The notes: a model not told the origin generated them from the letters alone. 64,000 nt of DNA from Streptomyces misionensis (GCF_900104815.1 NZ_FNTD01000004.1:3426501-3490500); one strand, 5' to 3'. Numbered from the stretch's first letter, positions 36,903 to 46,102 are shown. Numbers and translations: made by a program.

Positions 36903-39900
36903 GTGAGCTATCTGCGCTTTCCCCACCTCAGCGGCGACCTGCTCTGCTTCGTGGCCGAGGACGACCTCTGGCTGGCCCCCCTCGACACCCCGGGCCGTGC
37001 CTGGCGGCTCACCGCCGACCGCACGAAGACCGGCCACCCCCGCTTCTCCCCCGACGGGAGCCGGATCGCCTACACGAACTGGCGCAGCCTGGTCCCCGAG
37101 ATCCATCTCGTCGACGTCACCGGCGGCCCCACGCGGCAGCTGACGTACTGGGGCAGCACCGACACCGAGGTGTGCGGCTGGACCCCGGACGGCGACATCC
37201 TCGCGGTGGCCTCCCACGGGCAGCCCTTCTCCTACTTCACCTGGGCCTACAAGGTGACCACCGAAGGCGACCCGGGCGGCCGGCTGCCCTGGGGCCCGGT
37301 CACCGACATCCAGGTCGCCGATCTCGCGGGCGAGCGCAAGACCCTGCTGCTCACCGGCACCCCGCCGCACGAACCGGCCTCCTGGAAGCGCTACCGGGGC
37401 GGCGCCATGGGCCGGCTGTGGCTGCACGGCAGGCGGCTGCTGCCCGACATCGAGGGCCACCTGGCCAGCCCCATGTACGTCGCCGGCCGGATCGCCTTCC
37501 TCTCCGACCACGAGGGCGTCGGCAACCTCTACTCCTGCGCCTACGACGGCACCGACCTGCGCCGCCACACCGACCACGACGCCTTCTACGCCCGGCACGC
37601 CGCGAGCGACGGCACCCGGGTGGTCTACCAGTGCGCGGGCGACCTGTGGCTGGTGGACGACTTCTCCCTGAACGGAACCCCGCGCAGGCTCGACATCCGC
37701 CTCGCCGGCCCCGCCGCGGGCCGCCGCCGCTACCAGGTGCCGGCCGCGCAGAACGTGGACGGCATCTCGGTGGACGAGACCGGCCGGGCCAGCGCGGTCG
37801 TGGTGCGCGGCAGCCTGTACTGGCTCACCCACCGCGACGGCCCGGCCCGCACCATCGCCGACACCCCCGGGGTCCGGGTCCGGCTGCCGGAGATGCTCGG
37901 CTCCATGGGGCAGGTGGCCTATGTGACCGACGCCGGGGGCGCGGACGCGGTGGAGATCGCCCAGTTGCCCCGGGCCACCGGCGACCGCCCGCCGCGCCGG
38001 CTCGCCTCCGGCGCCCTCGGCCGGGTCCTGGAGATGGTGTCCGACCCGGCCGGCGAACGCCTCGCCGTCGCCTCCCACGACGGCCGCCTGCTGCTGATCG
38101 ACGTGCCCGAGGAGCCGGGCGCCGGCGTCCCGGAGGCACCCGGCACCGGCGTCGGGGCGGAGACCGAGGAGGGCGCGGTCACCGAGCTGATCCGCTCCGT
38201 CAACGGACCGGTGCGCGACCTCGCCTTCTCCCCCGACGGCTCCTGGCTCACCTGGTCGCACCCCGGCATCGGCCGCTCGCTGCGCCAGATCAAGCTGGCC
38301 CGGATCAAGGACCGGCTGATCGTGGACGTCACCGACGGCCGCTTCGAGGACGAGACCCCCGTCTTCACCCGCGACGGCCGCTATCTGGCCTTCCTGTCCT
38401 GGCGCGGCTTCGACCCCGTGTACGACGTGCACACCGGCGACCTGTCCTTCCCGCTCGGCAGCCGCCCCTACCTGGTGCCGCTGTCCTCGGCGACCCCCTC
38501 CCCCTTCGCCCTCAACCCCGAGGGCCGGCCGGCGGCGGGCGGCCTCGACCCGCTGGAGGACGAGGAGACCGGCGAGGCGGGCACGGTCATGGTGGAGGTC
38601 GAGGGACTGGCCAGCCGGGTCACCCCGTTCCCGGTGATCGCCTCCAAGTACTCCTCGCTGTACCCGGTCGCGGGCGGCGGCCTGGTCTGGCTGCGCTGGC
38701 CGATCTCCGGCGCGCTCGGCGAGACCTTCGTCAACCCGGCCGACATCAGCGGCCGCCCGACGCTGGAGTACTTCAACATCACCAAGGCGAAGAAGTCCGA
38801 ACTCGTCGCCCACCTCGACTGGTTCGCGGTCAGCGGCGACGGCACCCGGCTGGTCGTGGTGGACGAGGGCGAGCTGCGCGCGGTGCCCTCCACCGAGATC
38901 GGCGACGGCGACACCACCGTCTGGATCGACCTGCGCCGCATCCTGCACGAGGTGGATCCGCCCGCCGAGTGGCGGCAGTCGTACGACGAGGCCGGCCGGC
39001 TCATCCGCGCCTACTTCTGGGACCCCGGCATGAGCGGCATCGACTGGGACGCGGTGCTCGACCAGTACCGCCCGCTGGTCGAACGGGTCGCCTCCCCCGA
39101 CGAGTTCGCCGACCTGCTCCGCGAGGTCCTGGGCGAACTCGGCACCTCCCACGCCTACGTCACCGCCTCCCGGCGCAACGAGGGCCCGCCCCACTACCAG
39201 CGCTGGCAGGGCCTGCTCGGCGCCAACCTGGTGCCCCGCGAGGCCGGCTGGACCATCCGCCGGATCCTGCCCGGCGACTCCTCCGACTCCAAGGCCCGCT
39301 CACCGCTGGCCGGCACCGGCATCCGCGAGGGCGCGGTGCTCACCCATGTCGACGGCCGCCCGGTCGACCCGGTCACCGGCCCCTTCCCGCTGCTGGCCGG
39401 CGCGGGCGGTACGACGGTGGAGCTGACGTTCGCCCCCGCCGAGGGCACCGGTCCGCCCCGCCGCGTCGCCATCGTCCCGCTCATCGACGACCGGCCGCTG
39501 CGCTACCAGGACTGGGTGGCCAAACGCCGGGCCGTGGTGCGCGAGTTGAGCGGCGGCAAGTGCGGCTACCTGCACATCCCCGACATGGGCGGCTCGGGCT
39601 GGGCCCAGTTCAACCGCGATCTGCGCATGGAGGTGTCCCGCCCCGCGCTGATCGTGGACGTGCGCGGCAACGCGGGCGGCCACATCAGCGAACTCGTCAT
39701 CGAGAAGCTGACCCGGACCATCCTCGGCTGGGACCTGACCCGCAACGCCCAGCCGGTGTCGTACACCTCCAACGCGCCCCGGGGCCCGGTGGTGGCACTG
39801 GCCGACGAGGCGACCTCCTCCGACGGCGACATGATCACGGCCGCGTTCAAACTCCTCAAGCTGGGCCCGGTGGTGGGCCAGCGCACCTGGGGCGGCGTGG

Positions 39901-40187
39901 TCGGCATGACCGGCCGCCACCGCCTCGGCGACGGCACCGTCATCACCGTCCCCATGAACGCCGCCTGGTTCGACGCCTACGGCTGGTCCGTGGAGAACCA
40001 CGGCGTCACCCCCGACCTGGAGATCCTGCGCACCCCCCTGGACTGGGCGGAGGGCCGGCACGCCCAGCTCGACGACGCCGTCCAACTCGCCCTCGAACTC
40101 CTGGAGTCCAACCCGGCCGCGATCCCCCCGGACTACAGCGAGGTGCCCGACCGCACCCGCCCGAAGCTCCCGCCCAGGAGGACGTGA
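36903..40187 (+). CDS. Tricorn protease
   Basis: 1094 residues, the full length of tricorn. The order is a six-bladed propeller (about 1-310), a seven-bladed propeller (about 330-680) with SPDGSRIAY- and TRDGRYLAF-type blades, a helical domain, a PDZ domain (about 780-860, LAGTGIREGAVLTHVDGRPV), and the C-terminal catalytic domain. The catalytic residues line up with the Thermoplasma enzyme: Ser749-His750, Ser973-Asp974 and Glu1031. It is a giant cytosolic peptidase that trims proteasome products to short peptides. GTG start at 36903 with GGGGAG directly upstream; MSYLRFPHLSGDLLCFVAEDDLW is the conserved start. Confidence 0.92.
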   Translation: MSYLRFPHLSGDLLCFVAEDDLWLAPLDTPGRAWRLTADRTKTGHPRFSPDGSRIAYTNWRSLVPEIHLVDVTGGPTRQLTYWGSTDTEVCGWTPDGDILAVASHGQPFSYFTWAYKVTTEGDPGGRLPWGPVTDIQVADLAGERKTLLLTGTPPHEPASWKRYRGGAMGRLWLHGRRLLPDIEGHLASPMYVAGRIAFLSDHEGVGNLYSCAYDGTDLRRHTDHDAFYARHAASDGTRVVYQCAGDLWLVDDFSLNGTPRRLDIRLAGPAAGRRRYQVPAAQNVDGISVDETGRASAVVVRGSLYWLTHRDGPARTIADTPGVRVRLPEMLGSMGQVAYVTDAGGADAVEIAQLPRATGDRPPRRLASGALGRVLEMVSDPAGERLAVASHDGRLLLIDVPEEPGAGVPEAPGTGVGAETEEGAVTELIRSVNGPVRDLAFSPDGSWLTWSHPGIGRSLRQIKLARIKDRLIVDVTDGRFEDETPVFTRDGRYLAFLSWRGFDPVYDVHTGDLSFPLGSRPYLVPLSSATPSPFALNPEGRPAAGGLDPLEDEETGEAGTVMVEVEGLASRVTPFPVIASKYSSLYPVAGGGLVWLRWPISGALGETFVNPADISGRPTLEYFNITKAKKSELVAHLDWFAVSGDGTRLVVVDEGELRAVPSTEIGDGDTTVWIDLRRILHEVDPPAEWRQSYDEAGRLIRAYFWDPGMSGIDWDAVLDQYRPLVERVASPDEFADLLREVLGELGTSHAYVTASRRNEGPPHYQRWQGLLGANLVPREAGWTIRRILPGDSSDSKARSPLAGTGIREGAVLTHVDGRPVDPVTGPFPLLAGAGGTTVELTFAPAEGTGPPRRVAIVPLIDDRPLRYQDWVAKRRAVVRELSGGKCGYLHIPDMGGSGWAQFNRDLRMEVSRPALIVDVRGNAGGHISELVIEKLTRTILGWDLTRNAQPVSYTSNAPRGPVVALADEATSSDGDMITAAFKLLKLGPVVGQRTWGGVVGMTGRHRLGDGTVITVPMNAAWFDAYGWSVENHGVTPDLEILRTPLDWAEGRHAQLDDAVQLALELLESNPAAIPPDYSEVPDRTRPKLPPRRT

Positions 40188-40213
40188 GCGGTCCGAAGGG
40201 ACCACCGACGCAC

Positions 40214-40245
40214 GCGGGGTGCCCCCCGGAGGAAGGGCACCCCGC
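40214..40245. terminator. Terminator between the tricorn gene and a convergent small gene
   Basis: A perfect 11-bp stem GCGGGGTGCCC / GGGCACCCCGC with a 10-nt loop, placed 27 bp after the tricorn stop and 28 bp from the stop of the convergent small gene; it can serve both. Confidence 0.82.
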
Positions 40246-40272
40246 GCACCCGGCCGAAGCCGAGCGCCACGA

Positions 40273-40449
40273 CTACGCGTCGTAGTCCTGGTCGAGCCGG
40301 TCCTGCATCTCCGTGTCGTCCATGTCCTGGCGGCCACGGTTGGGCTGCGGCTGCTGCTGGCCCCGCTGGCCGGCCCGCTCGCGCGCCTGGTCCGTCTTGC
40401 CCTTGCCCTTGTGCTGGCCGGCCTGGCCCTGCTGGTCCTTCATACCCAT
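40273..40449 (-). CDS. Small hydrophilic Gln/Asp-rich protein, 58 residues
   Basis: Translation from the ATG at 40449 begins MGMKDQQGQAGQHKGKGKTD and ends with RLDQDYDA. The protein is free of Cys and of hydrophobic segments, with a basic middle and an acidic C-terminus. AGGAG lies 9 nt upstream, the third-position GC bias is normal, and a terminator follows, so it looks like a real gene. A second ATG two codons later is possible. The composition resembles small stress-related or nucleic-acid-associated actinobacterial proteins, but no family is recognised. Confidence 0.68.
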   Translation of the reverse strand: MGMKDQQGQAGQHKGKGKTDQARERAGQRGQQQPQPNRGRQDMDDTEMQDRLDQDYDA

Positions 40450-40541
40450 GGGGGTTCACTCCTGTGGTGATGAGAGTGGGGAGTCGGCCCCTTGCGGGGC
40501 CACGACCAGATTCACACGGCCGACCACGCTCCGCATGTGGA

Positions 40542-41426
40542 TCAGTGACGGTGCGTGACGCGCGCGGCCTCGTCCGCCGCACCGCCCGCACCCACCAGCC
40601 CGGACCGCATCCCCTCCAGCCGGGGCGCGAACCGCTTCATCTCCCGCTGCCCCACCGACCCGATGAGTGCCGGGAGATACCCGCGCACGCTCTGCATCCC
40701 GCGCAGCCACCACTGCGCGTACACGTGCGAGGAGCGCCGCTCGATGCCCGCGACGATCCGGTCCACCGCGGGGCCCAGCGGATACGTCTTGTTGGACGGC
40801 CACGGCAGCCGCTGCCGCAACTCCCGCATCACGTCATCCTGGTCGGCGCCGCGCACCATGTCGGTGTCGGTCCACGACAGATAGCCGACACCGACCCGCA
40901 CGCCCTGGTAGCCGACCTCGGCCCGCAGACTGTGCGCGTACGCCTCCACACCGGACTTGGAGGCGCAGTACGCCGTCATCATCGGCGCCGGCGTGATCGC
41001 GGCGAGCGAGGCGATCTGGAGGAGGTAGCCGCGGCTTTCGACCAGCACCGGCAGGAACGCACGGGCCGTCACCGCCGAGCCGATCAGATTCACCTCGATC
41101 ACCCGCCGCCACGCCTCCGGATCGGAGTCGACGAACGGACCGCCCGTCGCCACACCGGCGTTGGCGACCACGATGTCGACCTTGCCAAACCGCTCCTTCA
41201 CCTCCCGCGCCACCCGGCTCATCGCCTCGTGATCGGTGACGTCGGCGTACCAGTGGGCACTCTCGCTGTGCAGCCGGCCGGAGACCTCCTTGAGGACCTC
41301 CTCCTCCAGCCCGACCAGGGCCACCTTCGCGCCGCGCGCCGAGAGCTTGCGCGCCAGCAACTCGCCGACACCGCGCGCCGCTCCGGTGACGACCGCGACC
41401 TGCCCCTCCAGACCGACCCTGCTCAT
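40542..41426 (-). CDS. Short-chain dehydrogenase/reductase
   Basis: 294 residues. The cofactor motif is VVTGAARGVGELLA (TGxxxGxG), then NAG in IVVANAGVATGG, catalytic Ser in LLQIASLAAI and YxxxK in AYCASKSGVEAY. The C-terminal 60 residues form an extension seen in SDRs acting on larger substrates. The ATG follows AAGGAGGG and overlaps the hydrolase stop (ATGA). As third gene of a Baeyer-Villiger operon it probably oxidises an alcohol to the ketone or handles the released hydroxy product. Confidence 0.87.
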   Translation of the reverse strand: MSRVGLEGQVAVVTGAARGVGELLARKLSARGAKVALVGLEEEVLKEVSGRLHSESAHWYADVTDHEAMSRVAREVKERFGKVDIVVANAGVATGGPFVDSDPEAWRRVIEVNLIGSAVTARAFLPVLVESRGYLLQIASLAAITPAPMMTAYCASKSGVEAYAHSLRAEVGYQGVRVGVGYLSWTDTDMVRGADQDDVMRELRQRLPWPSNKTYPLGPAVDRIVAGIERRSSHVYAQWWLRGMQSVRGYLPALIGSVGQREMKRFAPRLEGMRSGLVGAGGAADEAARVTHRH

Positions 41427-42367
41427 GCGCCCTCCTTGATCCGCGCGGGAGCGGGCTCGCCGGCCCCCGTGACATACGTGGTGACGAGTTCCCGGATACG
41501 GCCCGTGACCAGTTCGGGCTCCTCGACCGGGGTCATGTGCCCGATGCCGGGCAGTTCGGTCAGGCCGACGCAGTTCGGCAGCCCGGCGGCCATGGCGTGG
41601 GCGTGCACCGGGGGCACGAGGCGGTCGGCCGCGCCGTGCACGATCGCGGTGGGCATGCTCAACGCCCGTATGCCGTGGTCGAGATCGAGCGTGGCCAGCA
41701 CCTGGGACCAGGCGTGCCGCGCGGGCGTCGGACAGGCGTGCACGATCCGGGCGCAGGCCTCCACCATCTGCGGCGTCGAACGCGTGCCCATGGTGCCGTA
41801 CTTCAGGATGCGCTTGGCGACCGGGGTGACCGGCCCGAACGGGACGCGCGAGCCGAGCACGCGCCCGCTGAGCCAGGCACGCACCGGTCCCTCGCGCAGC
41901 GGCAGCACCCGGGCCTCGGCGACCAGCCGCGAGCTGCCGGTGCTGCACAGCAGGACGGCGGCGGCGTGGGCGCGCAGCCGGGGACGCTCGGCGGCGGCCA
42001 TGATCGTCATGCCGCCCATGGAGTGACCGACGACCAGGGCCCGTTCGCCGTCCGCGAGCGTCGCGGCGAGCACGGCCTCCAGGTCGTCGGCGAGCGCCCG
42101 GGTGGTGCACACCGGGCTCAGCGGACTGCGCCCGTGGCCCCGCTGGTCGTACACGATCACCCGGTGGTCGGCCGCCAGGTCCCTCAGCTGCGCCGCCCAG
42201 AAGGCGGTCGAGCAGGTCCAGCCGTGCAGCAGGACGACCGGGGGGGCGTCCTGCGGACCGTGCACCTCGACGTGCAGCCGGGCGCCGTCGGTGGAGGGGA
42301 CGGCGAGTTCACGGGCGGGGGCAGGCGGGGCGTACGGGCCGGAGGTGACGGCCGTGATCCGGCTCAC
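41423..42367 (-). CDS. Alpha/beta hydrolase (probable esterase/lactonase)
   Basis: 314 residues. The oxyanion motif is VVLLHGWTCST, the nucleophile elbow is VVGHSMGGM, an Asp lies in IVHGAADRLVPP and a His in PGIGHMTPVEEP: a complete catalytic triad. Its GTG start overlaps the monooxygenase stop (GTGA). In this operon it is expected to hydrolyse the ester or lactone made by the Baeyer-Villiger enzyme. Confidence 0.87.
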   Translation of the reverse strand: MSRITAVTSGPYAPPAPARELAVPSTDGARLHVEVHGPQDAPPVVLLHGWTCSTAFWAAQLRDLAADHRVIVYDQRGHGRSPLSPVCTTRALADDLEAVLAATLADGERALVVGHSMGGMTIMAAAERPRLRAHAAAVLLCSTGSSRLVAEARVLPLREGPVRAWLSGRVLGSRVPFGPVTPVAKRILKYGTMGTRSTPQMVEACARIVHACPTPARHAWSQVLATLDLDHGIRALSMPTAIVHGAADRLVPPVHAHAMAAGLPNCVGLTELPGIGHMTPVEEPELVTGRIRELVTTYVTGAGEPAPARIKEGA

Positions 42368-43920
42368 GCGGCGACCTCGCTGTTCCGCCCGCTCTTCGAA
42401 GACCCCGCCGGCTCACCGGACTTCGCGCCCTCGGGGGTCTGCCGGGCCGCCGCGGGGCGGACCACCTCGTACTCGCCGAGGTCCACGTGCCGGGTCATCC
42501 GCCGGAACTCGCCGGTCGTACCGGGCCAGACGGTGGTGTTGCGGCCGCTCGCGTCGAGGTACCAGCTGGTGCAGCCGCCGGTGTTCCACACGGTGCGCCG
42601 CATGCGCTCCTGCACCTTGTGGTTCCAGGCCGCGACCGCCTCCGGCCGGGCGTCCAGGGCGGTGCGGCCGCCGAGCACGTCCAGCTGGCGCAGATAGTCG
42701 GCCATGTAGTTCAGCTGGGACTCGATCATCAGGATCATGGAGGAGTTCCCGAGGCCGGTGTTGGGCCCGATGACCGTCATGAAGTTCGGGAAGCCGGCGG
42801 CCGTGGCGCCGCGCAGCGCCTTCATGCCGTCCTTCCAGGACTCGGCGAGCGTGATGCCCTCCGCGCCGACCACCCGCTCGGCGATCGGCATGTCCGTGAC
42901 GTGGAAGCCCGTGCCGAAGATGATCGCGTCGACCTCGGTCTCGGTGCCGTCGGCGGCGATCACCGTGGAGCCGCGGATCTCGCTGAGCCCGCTGTCGACC
43001 ACGTCCACATTGGGCCTGGTCAGCGCCGGGTAGTAGGTGTTGGACAGCAGGATGCGCTTGCAGCCGATGCGGTAGTCCGGGGTGAGCTTGGCACGCAGCG
43101 CCGGGTCCTTGACGGCGCGGGCCAGATGCCGCTTGGCGAGCTGCTCGACCAAGCCGAGTTCGTCGGGGTGCTTGGTGAAGGCCTGCACCTGGAGTTCGCG
43201 GATGCCCCACAGCAGCCCGCGCCGCAGCTGGGTGGTCAGCGGCAGCGAGCGGTGCAGCCAGCGCTCGGCCGGGCTGATGGCGCGGTCCACGCGGGGCATC
43301 ACCCACGGCGGGGTGCGCTGGAAGAGGGTGAGCCTGCCCACCTGGGACTGGATGGCGGGCACGATCTGGATGGCGGAGGCGCCGGTGCCGACCATGGCCA
43401 CGCGCTTGCCGCGCAGGTCGTAGTCGTGGTCCCAGCGCGCGGAGTGGAACACCTTGCCGGGGAAGGAGTCCAGGCCCGGGACGTCCGGGGTCTTCGGGTC
43501 GGACAGCGGGCCGGTGGCGGAGACCACGACGTCGGCGGTCAGCGACCCGCGCGTGGTCTCGATGTGCCAGCGCAGCTCCTCGCGGTCCCAGCTCAGCAGC
43601 TTCACCTCGGAGTCGAAGCGGAGGTGCCGGCGCAGTCCGAACACGTCGGTGACGTGCTCCAGGTAGGCGCGGATGTGCCGCTGCCCGGAGAAGGTGCGGG
43701 GCCACTCGGGGTTGGGTGCGAAGGAGAAGGAGTACAGGTGGGAGGGCACGTCACAGGCGCACCCGGGGTAACTGTTGTCCCGCCAGGTGCCTCCGACGCT
43801 GCCGGCCCGTTCCAGGACGACGAAGTCGGTGATCCCCTCGCGGCGCAGCCGCACCGCGGCGCCCAGCCCGCCGAAGCCGGACCCGATCACCGCCACCCTC
43901 ACATGCTCGTGCTCGGCCAT
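42364..43920 (-). CDS. Type I Baeyer-Villiger flavin monooxygenase
   Basis: 518 residues. The FAD motif is VAVIGSGFGGLGAAV (Gly13-18 region), the NADPH motif is VAMVGTGASAIQIVP (about 176), and between them sits the Baeyer-Villiger fingerprint FxGxxxHxxxW as F153PGKVFHSARW163-Asp. FMO proteins without this activity lack that exact motif. It inserts oxygen next to a ketone, giving an ester or lactone. The ATG at 43920 is chosen because GGAGG lies 8 nt upstream. First gene of a three-gene overlapping operon with hydrolase and SDR, divergent from a MerR gene. Confidence 0.9.
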   Translation of the reverse strand: MAEHEHVRVAVIGSGFGGLGAAVRLRREGITDFVVLERAGSVGGTWRDNSYPGCACDVPSHLYSFSFAPNPEWPRTFSGQRHIRAYLEHVTDVFGLRRHLRFDSEVKLLSWDREELRWHIETTRGSLTADVVVSATGPLSDPKTPDVPGLDSFPGKVFHSARWDHDYDLRGKRVAMVGTGASAIQIVPAIQSQVGRLTLFQRTPPWVMPRVDRAISPAERWLHRSLPLTTQLRRGLLWGIRELQVQAFTKHPDELGLVEQLAKRHLARAVKDPALRAKLTPDYRIGCKRILLSNTYYPALTRPNVDVVDSGLSEIRGSTVIAADGTETEVDAIIFGTGFHVTDMPIAERVVGAEGITLAESWKDGMKALRGATAAGFPNFMTVIGPNTGLGNSSMILMIESQLNYMADYLRQLDVLGGRTALDARPEAVAAWNHKVQERMRRTVWNTGGCTSWYLDASGRNTTVWPGTTGEFRRMTRHVDLGEYEVVRPAAARQTPEGAKSGEPAGSSKSGRNSEVAA

Positions 43921-43951
43921 CCCGAAGCCTCCACGCCTCACCTAGAAATGC

Positions 43952-43969
43952 TGCCAGTGAACACTGGCA
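43952..43969. promoter_or_regulatory. Perfect 18-bp palindrome upstream of the monooxygenase operon
   Basis: TGCCAGTG-AA-CACTGGCA is a perfect 8-2-8 dyad placed 32 bp upstream of the monooxygenase start. Size and symmetry suit a dimeric repressor or activator. The regulator is not necessarily the adjacent MerR protein, which has different-looking repeats closer to its own gene. Confidence 0.65.
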
Positions 43970-43993
43970 CGATGGGACTGTAGAACAGCTCCG

Positions 43994-44036
43994 TACCGAG
44001 CGGTAGGGGGCGCGGGAAGGAAAGTTACCGGCGGTA
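43994..44036. promoter_or_regulatory. Pair of TACCG/CGGTA dyads upstream of the MerR gene
   Basis: TACCG-AG-CGGTA (43994-44005) and TACCG-G-CGGTA (44026-44036) are two short inverted repeats whose centres are about 31 bp apart, or three helical turns. The second ends just before the -10 box TAGGCT (44042-44047) of the MerR gene. Probable autoregulatory or operon-control sites; the binding protein is inferred. Confidence 0.55.
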
Positions 44037-44053
44037 CACCATAGGCTTCGGAC

Positions 44054-44731
44054 GTGGCAGGAGACGCAGAACACCCGGAGGCACCCCGTCAGGGCCCGCG
44101 CGAGTACCGCACGGAGGAGCTGGCGCGGCTGGCCGGCATCACCGTGCGCACGCTGCGCTTCTACCGCGAGCGCAAGCTGCTGCCCCCGCCCCGCCGCGAG
44201 GGCCGCCTCGCCTGGTACGACGACCACCACCTGGCCCGGCTGCGCACCATCGGCGCACTGCTGGAACGCGGCCACACCCTGACCGGCATCGCGGAACTCG
44301 CCGAGGCCCTCGACCAGGGCCGGAACGTCGCCGACCTGCTCGGCGTGGGCACCCCGACCGAGGAGGAGCCGATCCGCCTCACCCCGGAGGAACTGGCCGC
44401 CCGCTTCGAGGGCCAGGTCACCCCGGAGAACCTGGCCGCCGCGCTGAAGGCGGGCTACCTGGGCACCGACGGCGAGGAGATCGTGCACATCAGCCGCCGG
44501 CTGCTGGACGTCTCCTCCGCCCTGGTCCGCGAGGGCATCCCGCTCGCCGAGGTCCTGGCCGCCGGCGAACGCGTCCGCGAACACGCCGAGGCCCTGGCCG
44601 ACCTGTTCACCACCATGGTCCTGCGCCACGCCCCCGAAGAAGACCTGCACCGCCTGCGCCCCCTGGCCCGCAGCGTGGTCGACGCCGAACTGTCCCTGGC
44701 CCTGGACCGGAGGCTGAGCAAGCGGGACTGA
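44054..44731 (+). CDS. MerR-family regulator
   Basis: 225 residues. The MerR helix-turn-helix and wing are clear: EYRTEELARLAGITVRTLRFYRERKLLPPPRREGRLAWYDDHHLARLRTI in pieces around residues 17-66. The usual coiled coil is followed by a long C-terminal domain (about 100-225) without Cys, so it senses an organic ligand, not metal. TAGGCT lies exactly 6 nt before the GTG, indicating a leaderless message. It is divergent from the monooxygenase operon, its likely target. Confidence 0.85.
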   Translation: MAGDAEHPEAPRQGPREYRTEELARLAGITVRTLRFYRERKLLPPPRREGRLAWYDDHHLARLRTIGALLERGHTLTGIAELAEALDQGRNVADLLGVGTPTEEEPIRLTPEELAARFEGQVTPENLAAALKAGYLGTDGEEIVHISRRLLDVSSALVREGIPLAEVLAAGERVREHAEALADLFTTMVLRHAPEEDLHRLRPLARSVVDAELSLALDRRLSKRD

Positions 44732-44738
44732 ACCCGGC

Positions 44739-45542
44739 TCAGGGGCCGTAGACCACGGTCACCGGAGCATGGTCGGACCAGCGCTCGGCGTGCGAGGCGG
44801 CGCGCTCCACCCGGGCCTTGAGGGCGCGGGCGGCGAGGCCGGGCGTGGCGCAGTGGTAGTCGATCCGCCATCCCGCGTCGTTGTCGAACGCCCGGCCCCG
44901 GTACGACCACCATGTGTAGGGGCCCTCGGTGTCCGGGTACAGGGTGCGGACGACGTCGACGTAGCCGCCGTCCGCCGGGTCGAGGACCTGGTCGAGCCAG
45001 GCGCGCTCCTCGGGGAGGAAGCCGGAGTTCTTGGTGTTGCCGCGCCAGTTCTTGAGGTCGGCCTCGCGGTGGGCGATGTTCCAGTCGCCGCAGACGAGCA
45101 CCTCGCGGCCCTCGGCGGCGGCCCGCTCGCGCAGCCGCTTGAGGTGGGCGAGGAACTCTCCCATGAAGCGGACCTTCTCGTCCTGGCGCTCGGTGCCGAC
45201 CTCACCGGAGGGCAGGTAGAGGGAGACCACGGTGACGCCGGGCAGGTCGGCCTCGACGTAGCGGCCGCTGCCGTCGAACTCGGCGGAGCCGAAGCCGACC
45301 CTGGTCCGGTCGGGCTCGCGCCGGGTGTAGAGCGAGACGCCCGCACGGCCCTTGGCCGCGGCCGGGGCGTGCACCACGTGCCAGCCCGCAGGCCGTCCGG
45401 CCTCCTCGGGCAGCTGGTGCGGCTCGGCGCGCACCTCCTGGAGGCAGACGACGTCCGCCTCCGTCGCGGCCAGCCACTGGACGAAGCCCTTCCTGGCGGC
45501 GGCCCGCAGCCCGTTCACGTTCACCGAGGTCACAGTCAGCAC
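44739..45542 (-). CDS. xth: Exodeoxyribonuclease III (xth-type AP endonuclease)
   Basis: 267 residues, EEP fold: SVNVNGLRAAARKG, VVCLQEVRAE (metal Glu), CGDWNIAHREADLKN (catalytic Asp-Asn), WWSYRGRAFDNDAGWRIDY and the final SDHAPVTV (Asp-His). It cuts at abasic sites and degrades 3' ends in base excision repair. The GTG at 45542 has TATCGT exactly 6 nt upstream: leaderless. It ends 7 bp from the convergent MerR gene. Confidence 0.92.
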   Translation of the reverse strand: MLTVTSVNVNGLRAAARKGFVQWLAATEADVVCLQEVRAEPHQLPEEAGRPAGWHVVHAPAAAKGRAGVSLYTRREPDRTRVGFGSAEFDGSGRYVEADLPGVTVVSLYLPSGEVGTERQDEKVRFMGEFLAHLKRLRERAAAEGREVLVCGDWNIAHREADLKNWRGNTKNSGFLPEERAWLDQVLDPADGGYVDVVRTLYPDTEGPYTWWSYRGRAFDNDAGWRIDYHCATPGLAARALKARVERAASHAERWSDHAPVTVVYGP

Positions 45543-45610
45543 CCGGGCACGATACCGGCACACTGGACGGAGCCCTCACCACCGAGGGGTCCCTCTCGCA
45601 GGAAAGCGCG

Positions 45611-46096
45611 ATGCCCAGCATGAACCTCCGCCGCGTCCGTTTCGACCATCCCGACGCCATCAAGCTCAACGACGTGGTCCAGGCCGAGTACGCCGAGCGC
45701 TACGGCGACGACGGCGACGCAACGGTCCTCACCCCGGAGGACTTCCTCCCGCCCCGGGGTCTGTATCTGATCGCGTACGACGAGGCCGACCGCCCGGTTG
45801 CCACCGGCGGCTGGCGCGGCCAGGACCGCAACGACGAGGGCTACGCGGACGGTGACGCCGAGCTGAAGCGGATGTTCGTGATCGAGCAGATGCGCGGCCG
45901 GGGCCTGGCCAGACGAATACTGGCCGCCCTGGAGGAGGACGCCCGCGCGGCCGGCCGCGTCCGGATGGTCCTGGAGACCGGCACCAAGCAGCCGGAGGCC
46001 GTCGCCCTGTACACCTCCAGCGGTTACGAGCCGTGCGCCAAGTTCGGCTACTACCGCTTCCACGCGGAGAGCCTCTGCTACGCCAAGCTCCTGTAG
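45611..46096 (+). CDS. GNAT-family N-acetyltransferase
   Basis: 161 residues. Motif A is LKRMFVIEQMRGRGLARRILAAL and the C-terminal end is AVALYTSSGYEPCAKFGYY. The conserved Glu and size fit small-molecule GNATs; the substrate is unknown. AGGAAAG precedes the ATG. A strong terminator follows at once. Confidence 0.85.
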   Translation: MPSMNLRRVRFDHPDAIKLNDVVQAEYAERYGDDGDATVLTPEDFLPPRGLYLIAYDEADRPVATGGWRGQDRNDEGYADGDAELKRMFVIEQMRGRGLARRILAALEEDARAAGRVRMVLETGTKQPEAVALYTSSGYEPCAKFGYYRFHAESLCYAKLL

Positions 46097-46102
46097 ACGC
46101 GC

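Noticed and set aside
37172..40285. A 1037-codon plus-strand frame overlapping the tricorn gene
   Set aside because: Arg/Pro/Gly-rich shadow in the second frame; the tricorn frame carries all catalytic residues.
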